Positions 28,114 through 37,199 of a stretch of DNA of 64,000 nucleotides are shown here, piece after piece. The stretch is from Stackebrandtia albiflava (GTDB taxonomy: Bacteria > Actinomycetota > Actinomycetes > Mycobacteriales > Micromonosporaceae). The number at the start of each line of letters is the position of its first letter. The first letter of the stretch is position 1. The stretch lies in contig NZ_VLLL01000005.1 of NCBI RefSeq assembly GCF_007994225.1, forward strand, positions 1,783,142-1,847,141, read 5' to 3'. The position numbers and the translations under genes are program-made. The notes under the pieces were generated by a model. It worked only from the letters and a program-made list of their open reading frames with translations. It searched no databases and was not told the DNA's origin.

Positions 28114-29358
28114 ATGGACATCGACCGACCGATCGTGATCGTGGGTGCCGGGCTCGCCGGCGCCAAGGCCGCCGAAACCCTGCGCGAACAGGGTTTCACC
28201 GGCCGAGTGGTCCTGATCGGCGCCGAGGCCGAACGGCCGTACGAGCGGCCGGGGTTGTCGAAGGGATACCTGCTCGGCGACGACGACCGCGCCGCCCTGT
28301 TCGTCCACGACGAGAACTGGTACACCCGGTTCTCGGTGGAGCTACGACTGGGGCGGCGGGCGACGCGGCTGGACCGCGACGCACACACCGTGCGCCTCGA
28401 CGACGGCGAGGACGTCGAGTACGGCAGGCTGCTGCTGACCACCGGCGCGTCACCACGTGCGCTGCCGGTACCGGGGGCCGAACTGGACGGGGTGTTCCGG
28501 CTACGACGCCTCACCGACTCCGACCGGCTGCGGGCCGCACTGCGGGCCGGCGGCCGGGTGGTCGTCGTCGGCGCGGGCTGGATCGGCCTGGAGACCGCCG
28601 CCGCCGCACGCACGCTCGGCTGCGAGGTCACGGTGCTGGAACCCGCGTCCACCGTGCTCGGTGCGGCGCTCGGCGCCGAGATGGGTGACCACTTCGCGGA
28701 CCTGCACCGCCGACACGGCGTGGACCTGCGACTGGGCCACGGCGCGGAACGCATCCTGGGAGACGGTGGCCGGGTCCGCGCGGTAGTGGCCGACGACGGC
28801 GCCGAGATCGCCGCGGACACGGTGATAGTGGGAATCGGCGCACGGCCCGACACGGACCTGGCCGAACAGGCGGGGTTGGCCGTGGACGACGGCGTCCTCG
28901 TCGACGCCTCACTGCGCACCGGCGATCCGGACGTGTTCGCCGCCGGCGACGTGGCCAATCCGCACCACCCGCACTACGGTCGGCGGATCCGGGTGGAACA
29001 CTGGGACAACGCGCTGCACGCCGGAACGATCGCGGCGAGGGCGATGCTCGGCGAGCCGGTGGTCTTCGATCGCATCCCCTTCTTCTTCACCGACCAGTAC
29101 GACGTCGGGATGGAGTACGCCGGGTGGTTCCCGCGCGGCGGATACGACCGGGTGGTGACCCGCGGCGACGTACCGGGCCAGTCGTTCCAGGCGTTCTGGC
29201 TCTCCGGTGACAGGGTGGTCGCCGGTATGCACGTCAACCGCTGGGACGAGGGAATCGACCCGATCCGGGCGTTGGTGCGCGGCGGCGGCCCCGTCACCGC
29301 CGCGCGGCTGGCCGATCCCACGGTGCCGCTCGCGGAACTGGCCGCACCGGCACGGTGA
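28114..29358 (+). CDS. FAD-dependent pyridine nucleotide-disulfide oxidoreductase (ferredoxin-reductase type)
   Basis: 414 residues; GGAGGAGGAATC precedes the ATG. FAD-binding GAGLAG near residue 11, YERPGLSKGYL near 46, NAD-binding GAGWIGLE near 154, and the late TGDPDVFAAGDVAN FAD motif near 270 are all present. The C-terminal reductase domain is of the rhodocoxin/putidaredoxin reductase kind (VEHWDNALHAG near 296, then the FFFTDQYD segment). Such enzymes pass electrons from NAD(P)H to a [2Fe-2S] ferredoxin feeding a P450 or dioxygenase; none of these partners lies nearby. It sits 19 nt after folE in the same operon. Confidence 0.9.
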   Translation: MDIDRPIVIVGAGLAGAKAAETLREQGFTGRVVLIGAEAERPYERPGLSKGYLLGDDDRAALFVHDENWYTRFSVELRLGRRATRLDRDAHTVRLDDGEDVEYGRLLLTTGASPRALPVPGAELDGVFRLRRLTDSDRLRAALRAGGRVVVVGAGWIGLETAAAARTLGCEVTVLEPASTVLGAALGAEMGDHFADLHRRHGVDLRLGHGAERILGDGGRVRAVVADDGAEIAADTVIVGIGARPDTDLAEQAGLAVDDGVLVDASLRTGDPDVFAAGDVANPHHPHYGRRIRVEHWDNALHAGTIAARAMLGEPVVFDRIPFFFTDQYDVGMEYAGWFPRGGYDRVVTRGDVPGQSFQAFWLSGDRVVAGMHVNRWDEGIDPIRALVRGGGPVTAARLADPTVPLAELAAPAR

Positions 29359-29574
29359 CGACCGGACGGGGGCTGGACGGGGACCGTCCACGCCCTCCAC
29401 CGAAGCGCGGATCGTGCTGGCGCCGACGGCCGGTAAAGCGGTTGCCCGACCGGCGCGTTCCGGCGAACCTGTTGCCATGCACCCACCCGAACCCGTTACG
29501 GCGTCACCGACACGCCGAGGCGTCCGCACCACCTTCGCGGCCCCCGTCACCACCTCGATGGCACGGAGGTCCCG

Positions 29575-30501
29575 TTGAGCGACACACCCGATCTCGGCCC
29601 CGTCCCCGAGCGGATCACCGTCGAGGCCGCGCAGGTGCGCCGCCTCATCGCCGACCAGTTCCCACAGTGGACCGATCTCCCCGTCACACCGGTCGCCGCC
29701 GGAGGCTGGGACAACCGGACCTTCCACCTCGGCACCGACATGACGGTCCGGCTTCCCAGCGCGGCCGAGTACGCCCGGGCCGTCGAGAAGGAGCACCGGT
29801 GGCTGCCCGTCCTCGCCGCCCGGCTCCCCCTGCCGATTCCCACCCCGCTGGCGAAGGGCCTGCCCGGCGAGGACTACCCGTACCCCTGGTCGGTCTACCG
29901 GTGGCTCGACGGCGAGACCGCCACGCGGGAGCGGATCACCGACCCGGTCGGGTTCGCCGCCGACCTCGCCGACTTCCTGGTCGCGCTGTGGGCCGTCTCG
30001 CCCGAGGACGGTCCGGCTCCGGGAGTCCACAACTGGTTCCGGGGCGGGACACTGCGCACCTTCGACGGGTTGACCCGGCGTGCGCTCACCGAACTGGACG
30101 GCCACGTCGACGTCGACCGGCTTCGCGACGTCTGGCGGGACGCACTCGACACGCCCTGGGACGGGATCGACCGCTGGTTCCACGGCGACGTCGCCAAGGG
30201 GAACCTGCTGCTGAACGACGGTCGGTTGGCGGCCGTCATCGACTTCGGCACCTGCGGTGTGGGAGACCCCTCCTGCGACCTGGCGATCGCCTGGACCCTG
30301 CTGACCGCCGAGGGCCGACGGGTGTTCCGGGAACGGCTGTCGGTGGACGACGACACCTGGGCGCGGGGAAGGGGCTGGGCACTGTGGAAGGCCCTGACCA
30401 CCTGCGCGAACACCTACGCGGACCCCGAGGACGCGGCGGAGTTCACCGAGGCGGGCCACACCCTGGACGCGATCCTCTCCGATATCCCGAGTGGACGGTG
30501 A
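29575..30501 (+). CDS. Aminoglycoside phosphotransferase-fold kinase
   Basis: 308 residues. TTG start chosen because GGAGG lies five nt upstream. The protein-kinase-like APH fold shows the catalytic loop HGDVAKGNLL near residue 202 (Asp base and Asn) and the metal-binding VIDFGTCGVGDPSCDLA near 222. VRLPSAAEYARAVEKE in the N-lobe carries the usual lysine/glutamate region. Many such proteins in soil actinomycetes are metabolic kinases, so antibiotic resistance should not be assumed. Stands alone after a 216-nt gap with no visible gene. Confidence 0.85.
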   Translation: MSDTPDLGPVPERITVEAAQVRRLIADQFPQWTDLPVTPVAAGGWDNRTFHLGTDMTVRLPSAAEYARAVEKEHRWLPVLAARLPLPIPTPLAKGLPGEDYPYPWSVYRWLDGETATRERITDPVGFAADLADFLVALWAVSPEDGPAPGVHNWFRGGTLRTFDGLTRRALTELDGHVDVDRLRDVWRDALDTPWDGIDRWFHGDVAKGNLLLNDGRLAAVIDFGTCGVGDPSCDLAIAWTLLTAEGRRVFRERLSVDDDTWARGRGWALWKALTTCANTYADPEDAAEFTEAGHTLDAILSDIPSGR

Positions 30502-30540
30502 GACGTGGGCGGTGACCGACTCAGACCCGCGACCCGCACG

Positions 30541-30572
30541 TTTGCGCTGGAGTGCGCTCCAGCGGCTAGGTT
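30541..30572 (+). promoter_or_regulatory. MerR-type promoter of the aldo/keto reductase
   Basis: TTTGCG (30541-30546) and TAGGTT (30567-30572) are 20 bp apart, too long for a normal promoter. The spacer holds an exact 8-bp dyad, CGCTGGAGTGCGCTCCAGCG (30545-30564). This long-spacer plus centred dyad layout is typical of promoters activated by MerR-family regulators. No MerR gene lies in the window. Confidence 0.7.
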
Positions 30573-30608
30573 CACCCACGTCGTAACCGACCGGATCAGG
30601 AGTTCACC

Positions 30609-31619
30609 ATGGAATACCGCAGGATCGGCCGCACAGGGCTGAGGGTCAGCGAACTGTGCCTCGGCGCGATGTACTTCGGCGGCGACACCGACGAGAAGAC
30701 GGCGTTCGAGATCCTCGACCGGTTCGTCGAGGCGGGGGGCAACTTCATCGACACCGCCAACCGGTACAACGACGGCGAGTCCGAGTCGCTGCTGGGCCGA
30801 TGGCTGAAGAACCGCGACCGCGACCGCATGGTCGTCGCGACCAAGGTCTTCGGCCGGATGCACGACCACCCCAACGGCCTCGGCCTGTCCCGTAAGCACA
30901 TCGTGTCCGCGGTGGAGGACAGTCTCCGCCGCCTCGACACCGACTACATCGATCTCTACTACACGCACGTGTTCAGCCGGGACACCCCGCTGGAGGAGAC
31001 GCTATCCACTCTCGACACCCTGGTGACGGCGGGGAAGGTCCGCTATCTGGGTGCCAGCAACCTGGCCGGCTGGCAACTGCAGAAGGCCGTGGACCTGTCC
31101 ACGCACCACGGCTGGAACCGTTATGTCGCACTCCAACCGCTGTACAACCTGCTGGACCGTGACATCGAGTGGGACTCGGTGGAGGTGTGCCTGGCCGAGG
31201 GCCTGGGGGTCATGCCGTGGAGCCCGCTACGGGCCGGCTGGTTGTCGGGCAGGTTCACCCGGGGAATGCAGGCGCCACCGGAGTCGGCACGGGTGCGGCA
31301 GAGCTCGGACGTCCCCTTCGACATGTCTTGGGAGCAGTACAACACCGCACACACCTGGCAGGTCCTCGACGCCCTGGAGGCGGTCGCGGCCGAGACCGGG
31401 CGGTCGGTACCGCAGGTGGCCACCCGCTGGCTGATCCAGAAGCCCGGCGTCACCGCGCCGATCATCGGCCCTCGCACGCTCGCGCACGCCGAGAGCAGTC
31501 TCGGCGCGGCGGGATGGACCCTGTCGGCGGAGCAGATGTCGACACTCGACGCCGCCAGCGCCAAGCCGAAACCGTACCCGTTCAACCTGCTGGAGTTCTA
31601 CGCCGCCAACCCCGGCTGA
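30609..31619 (+). CDS. Aldo/keto reductase
   Basis: 336 residues; AGGAG precedes the ATG. TIM-barrel NADPH-dependent oxidoreductase. Catalytic tetrad residues are visible: Asp in FIDTANRY (with Tyr), Lys in VVATKVFG near residue 79 and His in YYTHVF near 120. The late segment with I-I-G-P-R-T-x-x-H-A-E binds the cofactor. Physiological substrate unknown; close families include YajO/Tas-like reductases acting on aldehydes. Regulated, by the look of its promoter, by a MerR-type activator. Confidence 0.92.
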   Translation: MEYRRIGRTGLRVSELCLGAMYFGGDTDEKTAFEILDRFVEAGGNFIDTANRYNDGESESLLGRWLKNRDRDRMVVATKVFGRMHDHPNGLGLSRKHIVSAVEDSLRRLDTDYIDLYYTHVFSRDTPLEETLSTLDTLVTAGKVRYLGASNLAGWQLQKAVDLSTHHGWNRYVALQPLYNLLDRDIEWDSVEVCLAEGLGVMPWSPLRAGWLSGRFTRGMQAPPESARVRQSSDVPFDMSWEQYNTAHTWQVLDALEAVAAETGRSVPQVATRWLIQKPGVTAPIIGPRTLAHAESSLGAAGWTLSAEQMSTLDAASAKPKPYPFNLLEFYAANPG

Positions 31620-31643
31620 GCCGCGACTCCGGCGGACACCGAC

Positions 31644-31667
31644 GCCCCGGCCCTCGCGGGCCGGGGC
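31644..31667. terminator. Bidirectional hairpin between the reductase and yebC
   Basis: 10-bp GC stem (31644-31653 with 31658-31667), 4-nt loop, midway between two converging stop codons. Confidence 0.7.
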
Positions 31668-31677
31668 CGCACGCCGG

Positions 31678-32433
31678 TCAGCCCTCGATCTTGGCCATGA
31701 CCTCGTCAGGCACATCGAAGTTCGCCCATACGTTCTGGACGTCGTCGGAGTCCTCCAGGGCGTCGATCAGGCGCAGGACCTTGCGTGCGCCGTCCTCGTC
31801 CAAGGGCACCTCGACACTCGGCACGAAACTGGCCTCGGCCGACTCGTAGTCGTTGCCGGCCTCCTGGAGGGCGGTACGGACGGCGACCAGGTCGGTGGCC
31901 TCGCTGAGCACCTCGAAGGAGTCACCGATGTCGTTGACCTCCTCGGCGCCCGCGTCCAGCACCGCCATGAGGACGTCGTCCTCGGTCACCCCGTCGTTCT
32001 TGGGGACGATCACGACACCCTTGCGGCTGAACATGTACGACACGCTGCCCGGGTCGGCCAACTGTCCGCCGTTGCGGGTCAGCGCGGTGCGGACCTCCGC
32101 GGCGGCGCGGTTGCGGTTGTCGGTGAGGCATTCGATGAGTACCGCCACTCCGCCGGGCGCGTAACCCTCGTACATGATGGTCTGGTAGTCGGCGCCACCG
32201 GCCTCCGCACCGGATCCCCGCTTCACCGCCCGATCGATGTTGTCGTTCGGCACCGAACTCTTCTTCGCCTTCTGGATGGCGTCGTAGAGCGTGGGGTTGC
32301 CCTCCGGGTCTCCACCGCCCGTCCGGGCGGCCACCTCGACGTTCTTGATGAGCTTGGCGAACAGCTTGCCGCGTTTGGCGTCGATGACGGCCTTCTTGTG
32401 CTTGGTCGTCGCCCATTTGGAGTGGCCGCTCAT
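31678..32433 (-). CDS. yebC: YebC/PmpR (TACO1) family protein
   Basis: 251 residues, the family length. Starts [14 protein letters not shown], and the [13 protein letters not shown] motif near residue 70 and YMFSRKGVV near 130 are diagnostic. Family members bind DNA or assist ribosomes on polyproline stretches; here the role is likely one of these in the cytoplasm. It follows pdxT by 30 nt on the same strand, as in most actinobacteria (pdxS-pdxT-yebC-ruvC). The ruv genes are absent downstream, where an aldo/keto reductase converges. Confidence 0.95.
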   Translation of the reverse strand: MSGHSKWATTKHKKAVIDAKRGKLFAKLIKNVEVAARTGGGDPEGNPTLYDAIQKAKKSSVPNDNIDRAVKRGSGAEAGGADYQTIMYEGYAPGGVAVLIECLTDNRNRAAAEVRTALTRNGGQLADPGSVSYMFSRKGVVIVPKNDGVTEDDVLMAVLDAGAEEVNDIGDSFEVLSEATDLVAVRTALQEAGNDYESAEASFVPSVEVPLDEDGARKVLRLIDALEDSDDVQNVWANFDVPDEVMAKIEG

Positions 32434-32463
32434 CGGACCTCTTTCTTGTCGTGACCTGGTGGA

Positions 32464-33060
32464 CTACGCGTGACGCACCAGTTCGACGAAGGCCCGGTGA
32501 ATCCGAAGGTCTCCCGTAACCTCCGGATGAAACGCGGTCGCCATGACGCATCCGGCGCGCACCGCGACGATCTTACCGTTCGCCGCTCCCCCGCTGATTC
32601 GGCCGACCACCTCGACGCCGGGCCCGACGCGCTCCGCCCAGGGGGCACGGATGAAGACGGTGCGGAAGGGGCCGCCGGGAATACCGTCGAGTACGACGTC
32701 CGTCTCGAAGGAGTCGACCTGCCGCCCGAACGCGTTGCGGCGCACGGTCATGTCGACGGCCGAGAGCACCCGCTGGTCGGGGCGGCCGTCCAGCACCTCG
32801 CTGGCGAGCATGATCATCCCGGCGCACGAACCGTAGGCCGGCATGCCGGCGGCGATGCGTTCCCGAAGAGGTGTGAACAGTTCGAACGCGTCCAGCAGCT
32901 TGCCGATCGTGGTGGACTCCCCGCCGGGGATGACGATGCCGTCCACCTTCTCGAGCTCGGTCGGGCGCCGCACCGGCACGGCGGTGACCGACAGGTCGGC
33001 GAGCGCCCGCAGGTGCTCGGCGGTGTCACCCTGAAGCGCCAGCACTCCGATGGTCGGCAT
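32464..33060 (-). CDS. pdxT: Pyridoxal 5'-phosphate synthase glutaminase subunit
   Basis: 198 residues; GAGGAGG before the ATG. Class I glutamine amidotransferase that supplies ammonia to PdxS. The nucleophile Cys is in YGSCAGMIM near residue 80 and the His/Glu pair in [10 protein letters not shown] near 173; GVLALQGD at the start and [12 protein letters not shown] near 46 are PdxT hallmarks. Its partner PdxS is 17 kb away on the same strand rather than adjacent. Confidence 0.96.
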   Translation of the reverse strand: MPTIGVLALQGDTAEHLRALADLSVTAVPVRRPTELEKVDGIVIPGGESTTIGKLLDAFELFTPLRERIAAGMPAYGSCAGMIMLASEVLDGRPDQRVLSAVDMTVRRNAFGRQVDSFETDVVLDGIPGGPFRTVFIRAPWAERVGPGVEVVGRISGGAANGKIVAVRAGCVMATAFHPEVTGDLRIHRAFVELVRHA

Positions 33061-33135
33061 GGCGTCCTCCTCTGATCGAGCCTATGCCGCCGGAATTTCC
33101 GGCGCCGTCATCGGGTGAAATTACGCCCTCCAGTG

Positions 33136-33166
33136 CTTACTGACTCGTCAGTAAGTGTGTTAACGT
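33136..33166 (+). promoter_or_regulatory. Glucan-regulon operator and promoter before the GH64 gene
   Basis: The perfect dyad CTTACTGACTCGTCAGTAAG (33136-33155) overlaps a promoter of form TTACTG (33137-33142), 18 bp, TAACGT (33161-33166). The same 20-bp dyad and spacing recur before the GH3 gene, and a near match lies before the TetR gene at 43152, the probable repressor. Confidence 0.8.
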
Positions 33167-33227
33167 GACCTGGACCTCAGTCGGAGGCGATCTTCGCCAT
33201 TAGATATCGAAATATTTGGAGGTCTAG

Positions 33228-34430
33228 ATGCTCTCTCGACGCTCACTCCTCCGCGCCGCGACGGCCGGCGCGCTCACCGCACCGGGGTGGCTGCCCGGCA
33301 CCGCCACCACCTCACCGCATCCGTCCGCCCCCGCGACCTGCGAACTCGCACTGGAGAACCGGAGCGGCGGCACGCTCCGCGCCTACGTCACCGGTCGCGA
33401 GTTCGGCACCGGCCGCTGGGTACTGCTGCGCGCCGACAGCTCCGTCTACCATCTCACCGAACCACCGGCACCGCTCACACCGTTGCCGGTCGACTGCGCC
33501 ATCCCGGTCGGCTCCTCGACCGTCCTGACGCTGCCGAGGATGTTCGGCGCGCGGATCTACTTCGTCCGCGACGACACCCTCCAGTTCTACGTCAACCCCG
33601 GTCCCGCCCTGGTCGAACCCGCCTTCGCCACCCCCGCGGACCCCAACTTCTCCAAGACCTGGTCCTTCTGCGAGTTCACGTTCAACGACGTGCAGCTCTT
33701 CGCGAACATCAGCTACGTCGATCTGGTGACGGCACTTCCGATCGGGCTCACCCTGGTCGGCGACGGCACGCACACCGTCGCGGCCCTGCCCGACGGCGCG
33801 GTCGGGCGCATCGCCGACGAGCTGGCGGCCCAGGCCGGTCGCGACGGGCAACCGTGGGACGACCTGATCATCCGCGACGGCGGGCAGGTACTGCGGATCA
33901 TCTCGCCGCAGAACCTCATGGCGCCGCACTTCGACCAGCCGAACATGCCGTTCCGGGGTTACTGGGAGGGCTACGTCGACCAGGTCTGGAACCACTATCG
34001 CGGCAATGATCTGCGGGTGGACGTCCAGGGAGGCGGCGGTGTCTACACCGGTCGCGTCGTGGGTGACGTCCTGGAGTTCAACGGCGGTCACCGGTTCGGC
34101 AGGCCCTCCTCCAAGGACGTCTTCACCTGTAACCACGGGCCGTTCACCAACAACCCGTCCGACCCCGATCCCAAGAAGGGGATCCTCGCGAGGCTGGCGG
34201 CGGCGTTCAACCGCTCCACGATCCACTCCGTCCCCGACCAACCGAACGGCGCCACCGCCGCCGACTACTACGGGCACCAGGTGACCAACCACTGGGCGCG
34301 GGCGGTCCACGCCCACGCACCGATCGGCTACGCCTTCCCCTACGACGACGTCCGCCCCGACGGGCAGCCGGACCAGTCCGGTGCCGCCCACGACGGGAAT
34401 CCGCGACGCTTCACGGTGCACGCCGGCTGA
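33228..34430 (+). CDS. Secreted beta-1,3-glucanase, GH64 type
   Basis: 400 residues; GGAGG six nt before the ATG. The N-terminus has a twin-arginine-like signal (SRRSLLRAATAGAL), so it is exported. The mature protein carries GH64 features: a beta-barrel segment with CELALENRSGG, FTFNDVQLFANISYVDLV near residue 145, FRGYWEGYVDQVWNHY near 245, and YDDVRPDGQPDQSG near the end. GH64 enzymes cleave beta-1,3-glucan (laminarin, curdlan, fungal wall) to laminaripentaose. No carbohydrate-binding module follows. It has its own operator and terminator, next to a GH3 and an importer under the same dyad. Confidence 0.88.
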   Translation: MLSRRSLLRAATAGALTAPGWLPGTATTSPHPSAPATCELALENRSGGTLRAYVTGREFGTGRWVLLRADSSVYHLTEPPAPLTPLPVDCAIPVGSSTVLTLPRMFGARIYFVRDDTLQFYVNPGPALVEPAFATPADPNFSKTWSFCEFTFNDVQLFANISYVDLVTALPIGLTLVGDGTHTVAALPDGAVGRIADELAAQAGRDGQPWDDLIIRDGGQVLRIISPQNLMAPHFDQPNMPFRGYWEGYVDQVWNHYRGNDLRVDVQGGGGVYTGRVVGDVLEFNGGHRFGRPSSKDVFTCNHGPFTNNPSDPDPKKGILARLAAAFNRSTIHSVPDQPNGATAADYYGHQVTNHWARAVHAHAPIGYAFPYDDVRPDGQPDQSGAAHDGNPRRFTVHAG

Positions 34431-34434
34431 ACCG

Positions 34435-34468
34435 GTCCGCGCGGCGGAGTCCGCTTCGCCGCGCGGAC
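34435..34468 (+). terminator. Hairpin after the GH64 gene
   Basis: 12-bp perfect stem (34435-34446 with 34457-34468), 10-nt loop, starting 4 nt after the stop. Confidence 0.7.
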
Positions 34469-34593
34469 CCACCCGATTCCCGTGACGCCCTTGACACGGC
34501 CGTCCCGGCGATCCACGGTGTACATATCGGCGTCATTGGGCGTTTCTCCCGATTTCCGCGCGGCGTTTCGCAACCCAATCGAAACATTCGAGA

Positions 34594-34624
34594 CTTACTG
34601 ACTTGTCAGTAAGCTTGCTACGAT
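34594..34624 (+). promoter_or_regulatory. Glucan-regulon operator and promoter before the GH3-ABC operon
   Basis: Perfect dyad CTTACTGACTTGTCAGTAAG (34594-34613). TTACTG (34595-34600), 18-bp spacer, TACGAT (34619-34624). It differs from the GH64 operator only in the two central bases, and the promoter geometry is identical. Confidence 0.8.
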
Positions 34625-34672
34625 CGGCCTCACATGTGACCCGTGTTACTCCCGTCCTCCAGGAGGGCCGCC

Positions 34673-37141
34673 GTGACCCCCGATGTGAACCCCCCACACA
34701 CACCCGACGAGGCCGACGTCGAGAGGCGGCTCGCCGCCCTCTCCCTGGAGGAGAAGATCGGACTGCTGACCGGCCGGGGCCCGTGGCGGCTGCACCCGGC
34801 GGAGGGTGTCGGCCTGCGCTCCCTGGCACTGGGCGACGGCCCCGCCGGTATCCGCGGCGTCACCGACGACCCCGCCGAGACCGGCGCCTCCTTCCCCTCG
34901 CCGTCCGCGCTGTCGGCCACCTGGGACGTGCGGCTCGCCGACGAGTTGGGCGACCTGTTCGCCGCCGAGGCGGTGCGGCACGGTGTCGACGTGGTGCTGG
35001 CGCCGGTCGTCAACCTCCAACGCACCCCGGTCGGGGGCCGCCACTTCGAGTGCTTCTCGGAGGATCCGCTGCTCACGGCCGACATCGCCCACGCCCTGGT
35101 GGCCGCGATCCAGCGAAACGGCGTCGCCGCCTGCGCCAAGCACTTCGTCGCCAACGACTCCGAGACCGCCCGCACCGAGTACACCGCGCGGATCGACGAA
35201 CGCGCCCTGCGCGAGGTCTACCTCGCACCCTTCGAGAAGCTGGTCCGCGATACCGGCGTATGGACGGTCATGGCCGCCTACAACGGACTGGAGACCGACG
35301 CCGAGACCGCCAGCGCGACCCAGAACCACTGGCTGCTCACCGAACTGCTCAAGACCGAATGGGGCTTCGACGGCGTCGTGGTCAGCGACTGGACCGCCGC
35401 CCACTCCACGGCCGAATCCGCGAACGCCGGTCTCGACCTGGTGATGCCCGGCCCCGGCGGGCCGTGGGAGGCCGCGCTACTCAAGGCCGTCAACCGGGGC
35501 GAGGTCGCCGAGAAGGTGATCGACGCCAAGGTCCGCCGGCTGCTCCGGTTGGCGCACCGCGTCGGCGGTTTCGGTCCGGTGCGTGACGGCGGACCCGCCG
35601 CGCACACCGAGGACCTGCTGCGCAGGATCGGCGCCCGGTCCACCGTCGTGCTGAAGGACGCCGCGCGGCGGCTGCCCTGTGCCCCGGCGTCGCTGTCGAG
35701 GGTCGCGCTCATCGGTCCCAACGCGGTGGACACCTTCTTCCAAGGCGGCGGAAGCGCACACGTCAACCCCGACCACGTCGTCACCCCCGAGGCCGGGCTA
35801 CGGGCCGCGCTCCCCCACGCCGAGATCTCGGTGCACCGCGGCGGCTACGCCCGCCCGCACGAACCCGACCTGGCGGTGGAACGTGTCGTCGGGGAGGTCT
35901 CGATCGATCTGCTCGACGGTCACGGCGGCGTGATCGACACCGTCCCGATGCCGGCCGGCGGCTGGCTCCGCGATCTCGGTCCGGCGCCGGTCGCCGCGCG
36001 ACTGCGCGCGGTGGTCCGGCTCCCCGAGACCGGCGTCCACCGACTCGGCATCGGCACCGTCGGCACCTTCCGGTTGCGGTTCGACGGCAGAGAGGTCGCC
36101 TCGGGTGATCACCTCGCCGGACACGACGTGGTCCTGGACTCCAGTGTCAACGCCCCGCCGTCCCACGGCGCCGACGTGCACGTCACCGAACCCCGCGAGC
36201 TGACGGTGGAGGCCGACCTCCAGATCATCGAGGCATGGGGATACGGCCGGTTCGTGCGGGCCGTCCTGCGCCACCGGCTCCCGGGCCCCGGTGTGGACGA
36301 CGAGATAGCCGAGGCCGTCGCCGCCGCGGCGCGGGCCGATCTGGCGATCGTCGTCGTCGGCACCAACAGCGAGGTCGAATCGGAGGGATTCGACCGTACC
36401 GACCTCGCGCTGCCCGGCAGGCAGGACGAGCTGGTCCGGCAGGTCTGCCGCGCCAATCCGGCGACCGTGGTCGTCGTCAACGCCGGCTCTCCCGTCCTGT
36501 TGCCCTGGCTGGATGAGGCCGCGACGGTGCTGTGGACCTGGTTCCCCGGACAGGAGTGCGGCCACTCGCTCGCCGACGTCCTGTTCGGACGGACCGAGCC
36601 CTCGGGCCGGCTGCCGTGGACGCTCCCCGCCACCGCCGAACAGGTTCCGGTCCCGCACGCCGTCCCGGTGGACGGCGTCGTCGAATACCACGAGGGAATC
36701 CACATCGGATACCGCGGGTACCTGCGGGCGGGACTGCGGCCCGCGGTGCCGTTCGGGCACGGCCTCGGCTGGACCGACTGGAGCTACGACGAGGCCGAGG
36801 TCGCCGACGGGGACGAGGTGACGGTCACCGTGTCCGTCACCAACAGCGGGAGACGGCCCGGCCACGAGACCGTACAGGTCTACCTGGAACACCACGGCGA
36901 CGGCCCCGAGCGGCCGGTGCGATGGCTCGCCGGGTTCGCCGTCGTCGACGCCGCCCCGGGCGAGTCCGCGCGGGCGGTCGTGACCGTGCCGCGGCGGGCG
37001 TTCCAGGTGTGGGATCCGCCGTCCCGGGACTGGCGCACGCCGCCGGGCGAATACACGCTACACGTCGGACGGTCTATTGAAGACATCCGTTGGGCCGGCC
37101 GCATCACGCGAGAAGACGTCTCCTCGCCGGCCGGCGGCTGA
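34673..37141 (+). CDS. Beta-glucosidase, glycoside hydrolase family 3
   Basis: 822 residues from GTG 34673, with AGGAGGG upstream. N-terminal barrel with CAKHFVANDSE near residue 160 and the nucleophile Asp239 in GVVVSDWTA; second alpha/beta sandwich domain with VVGTNSEVESEGFDR, an inserted beta domain (about residues 400-520, PA14-like position) and a C-terminal Fn3-like domain. No signal peptide, so it acts inside the cell on imported oligosaccharides. First gene of the operon with an Opp-type importer; the neighbouring GH64 enzyme suggests laminari-oligosaccharides as substrate. Confidence 0.93.
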   Translation: MTPDVNPPHTPDEADVERRLAALSLEEKIGLLTGRGPWRLHPAEGVGLRSLALGDGPAGIRGVTDDPAETGASFPSPSALSATWDVRLADELGDLFAAEAVRHGVDVVLAPVVNLQRTPVGGRHFECFSEDPLLTADIAHALVAAIQRNGVAACAKHFVANDSETARTEYTARIDERALREVYLAPFEKLVRDTGVWTVMAAYNGLETDAETASATQNHWLLTELLKTEWGFDGVVVSDWTAAHSTAESANAGLDLVMPGPGGPWEAALLKAVNRGEVAEKVIDAKVRRLLRLAHRVGGFGPVRDGGPAAHTEDLLRRIGARSTVVLKDAARRLPCAPASLSRVALIGPNAVDTFFQGGGSAHVNPDHVVTPEAGLRAALPHAEISVHRGGYARPHEPDLAVERVVGEVSIDLLDGHGGVIDTVPMPAGGWLRDLGPAPVAARLRAVVRLPETGVHRLGIGTVGTFRLRFDGREVASGDHLAGHDVVLDSSVNAPPSHGADVHVTEPRELTVEADLQIIEAWGYGRFVRAVLRHRLPGPGVDDEIAEAVAAAARADLAIVVVGTNSEVESEGFDRTDLALPGRQDELVRQVCRANPATVVVVNAGSPVLLPWLDEAATVLWTWFPGQECGHSLADVLFGRTEPSGRLPWTLPATAEQVPVPHAVPVDGVVEYHEGIHIGYRGYLRAGLRPAVPFGHGLGWTDWSYDEAEVADGDEVTVTVSVTNSGRRPGHETVQVYLEHHGDGPERPVRWLAGFAVVDAAPGESARAVVTVPRRAFQVWDPPSRDWRTPPGEYTLHVGRSIEDIRWAGRITREDVSSPAGG

Positions 37142-37199
37142 ACCGCCAGCCACACCCTCCTACCGCCCCCACCCCTTTGCTCTGCAAGGAGACCCCCTC

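Noticed and set aside
29359-29574. Gap between the flavoprotein and the kinase gene
   Set aside because: Several short frames only; no hairpin, promoter or coding signal strong enough to report.
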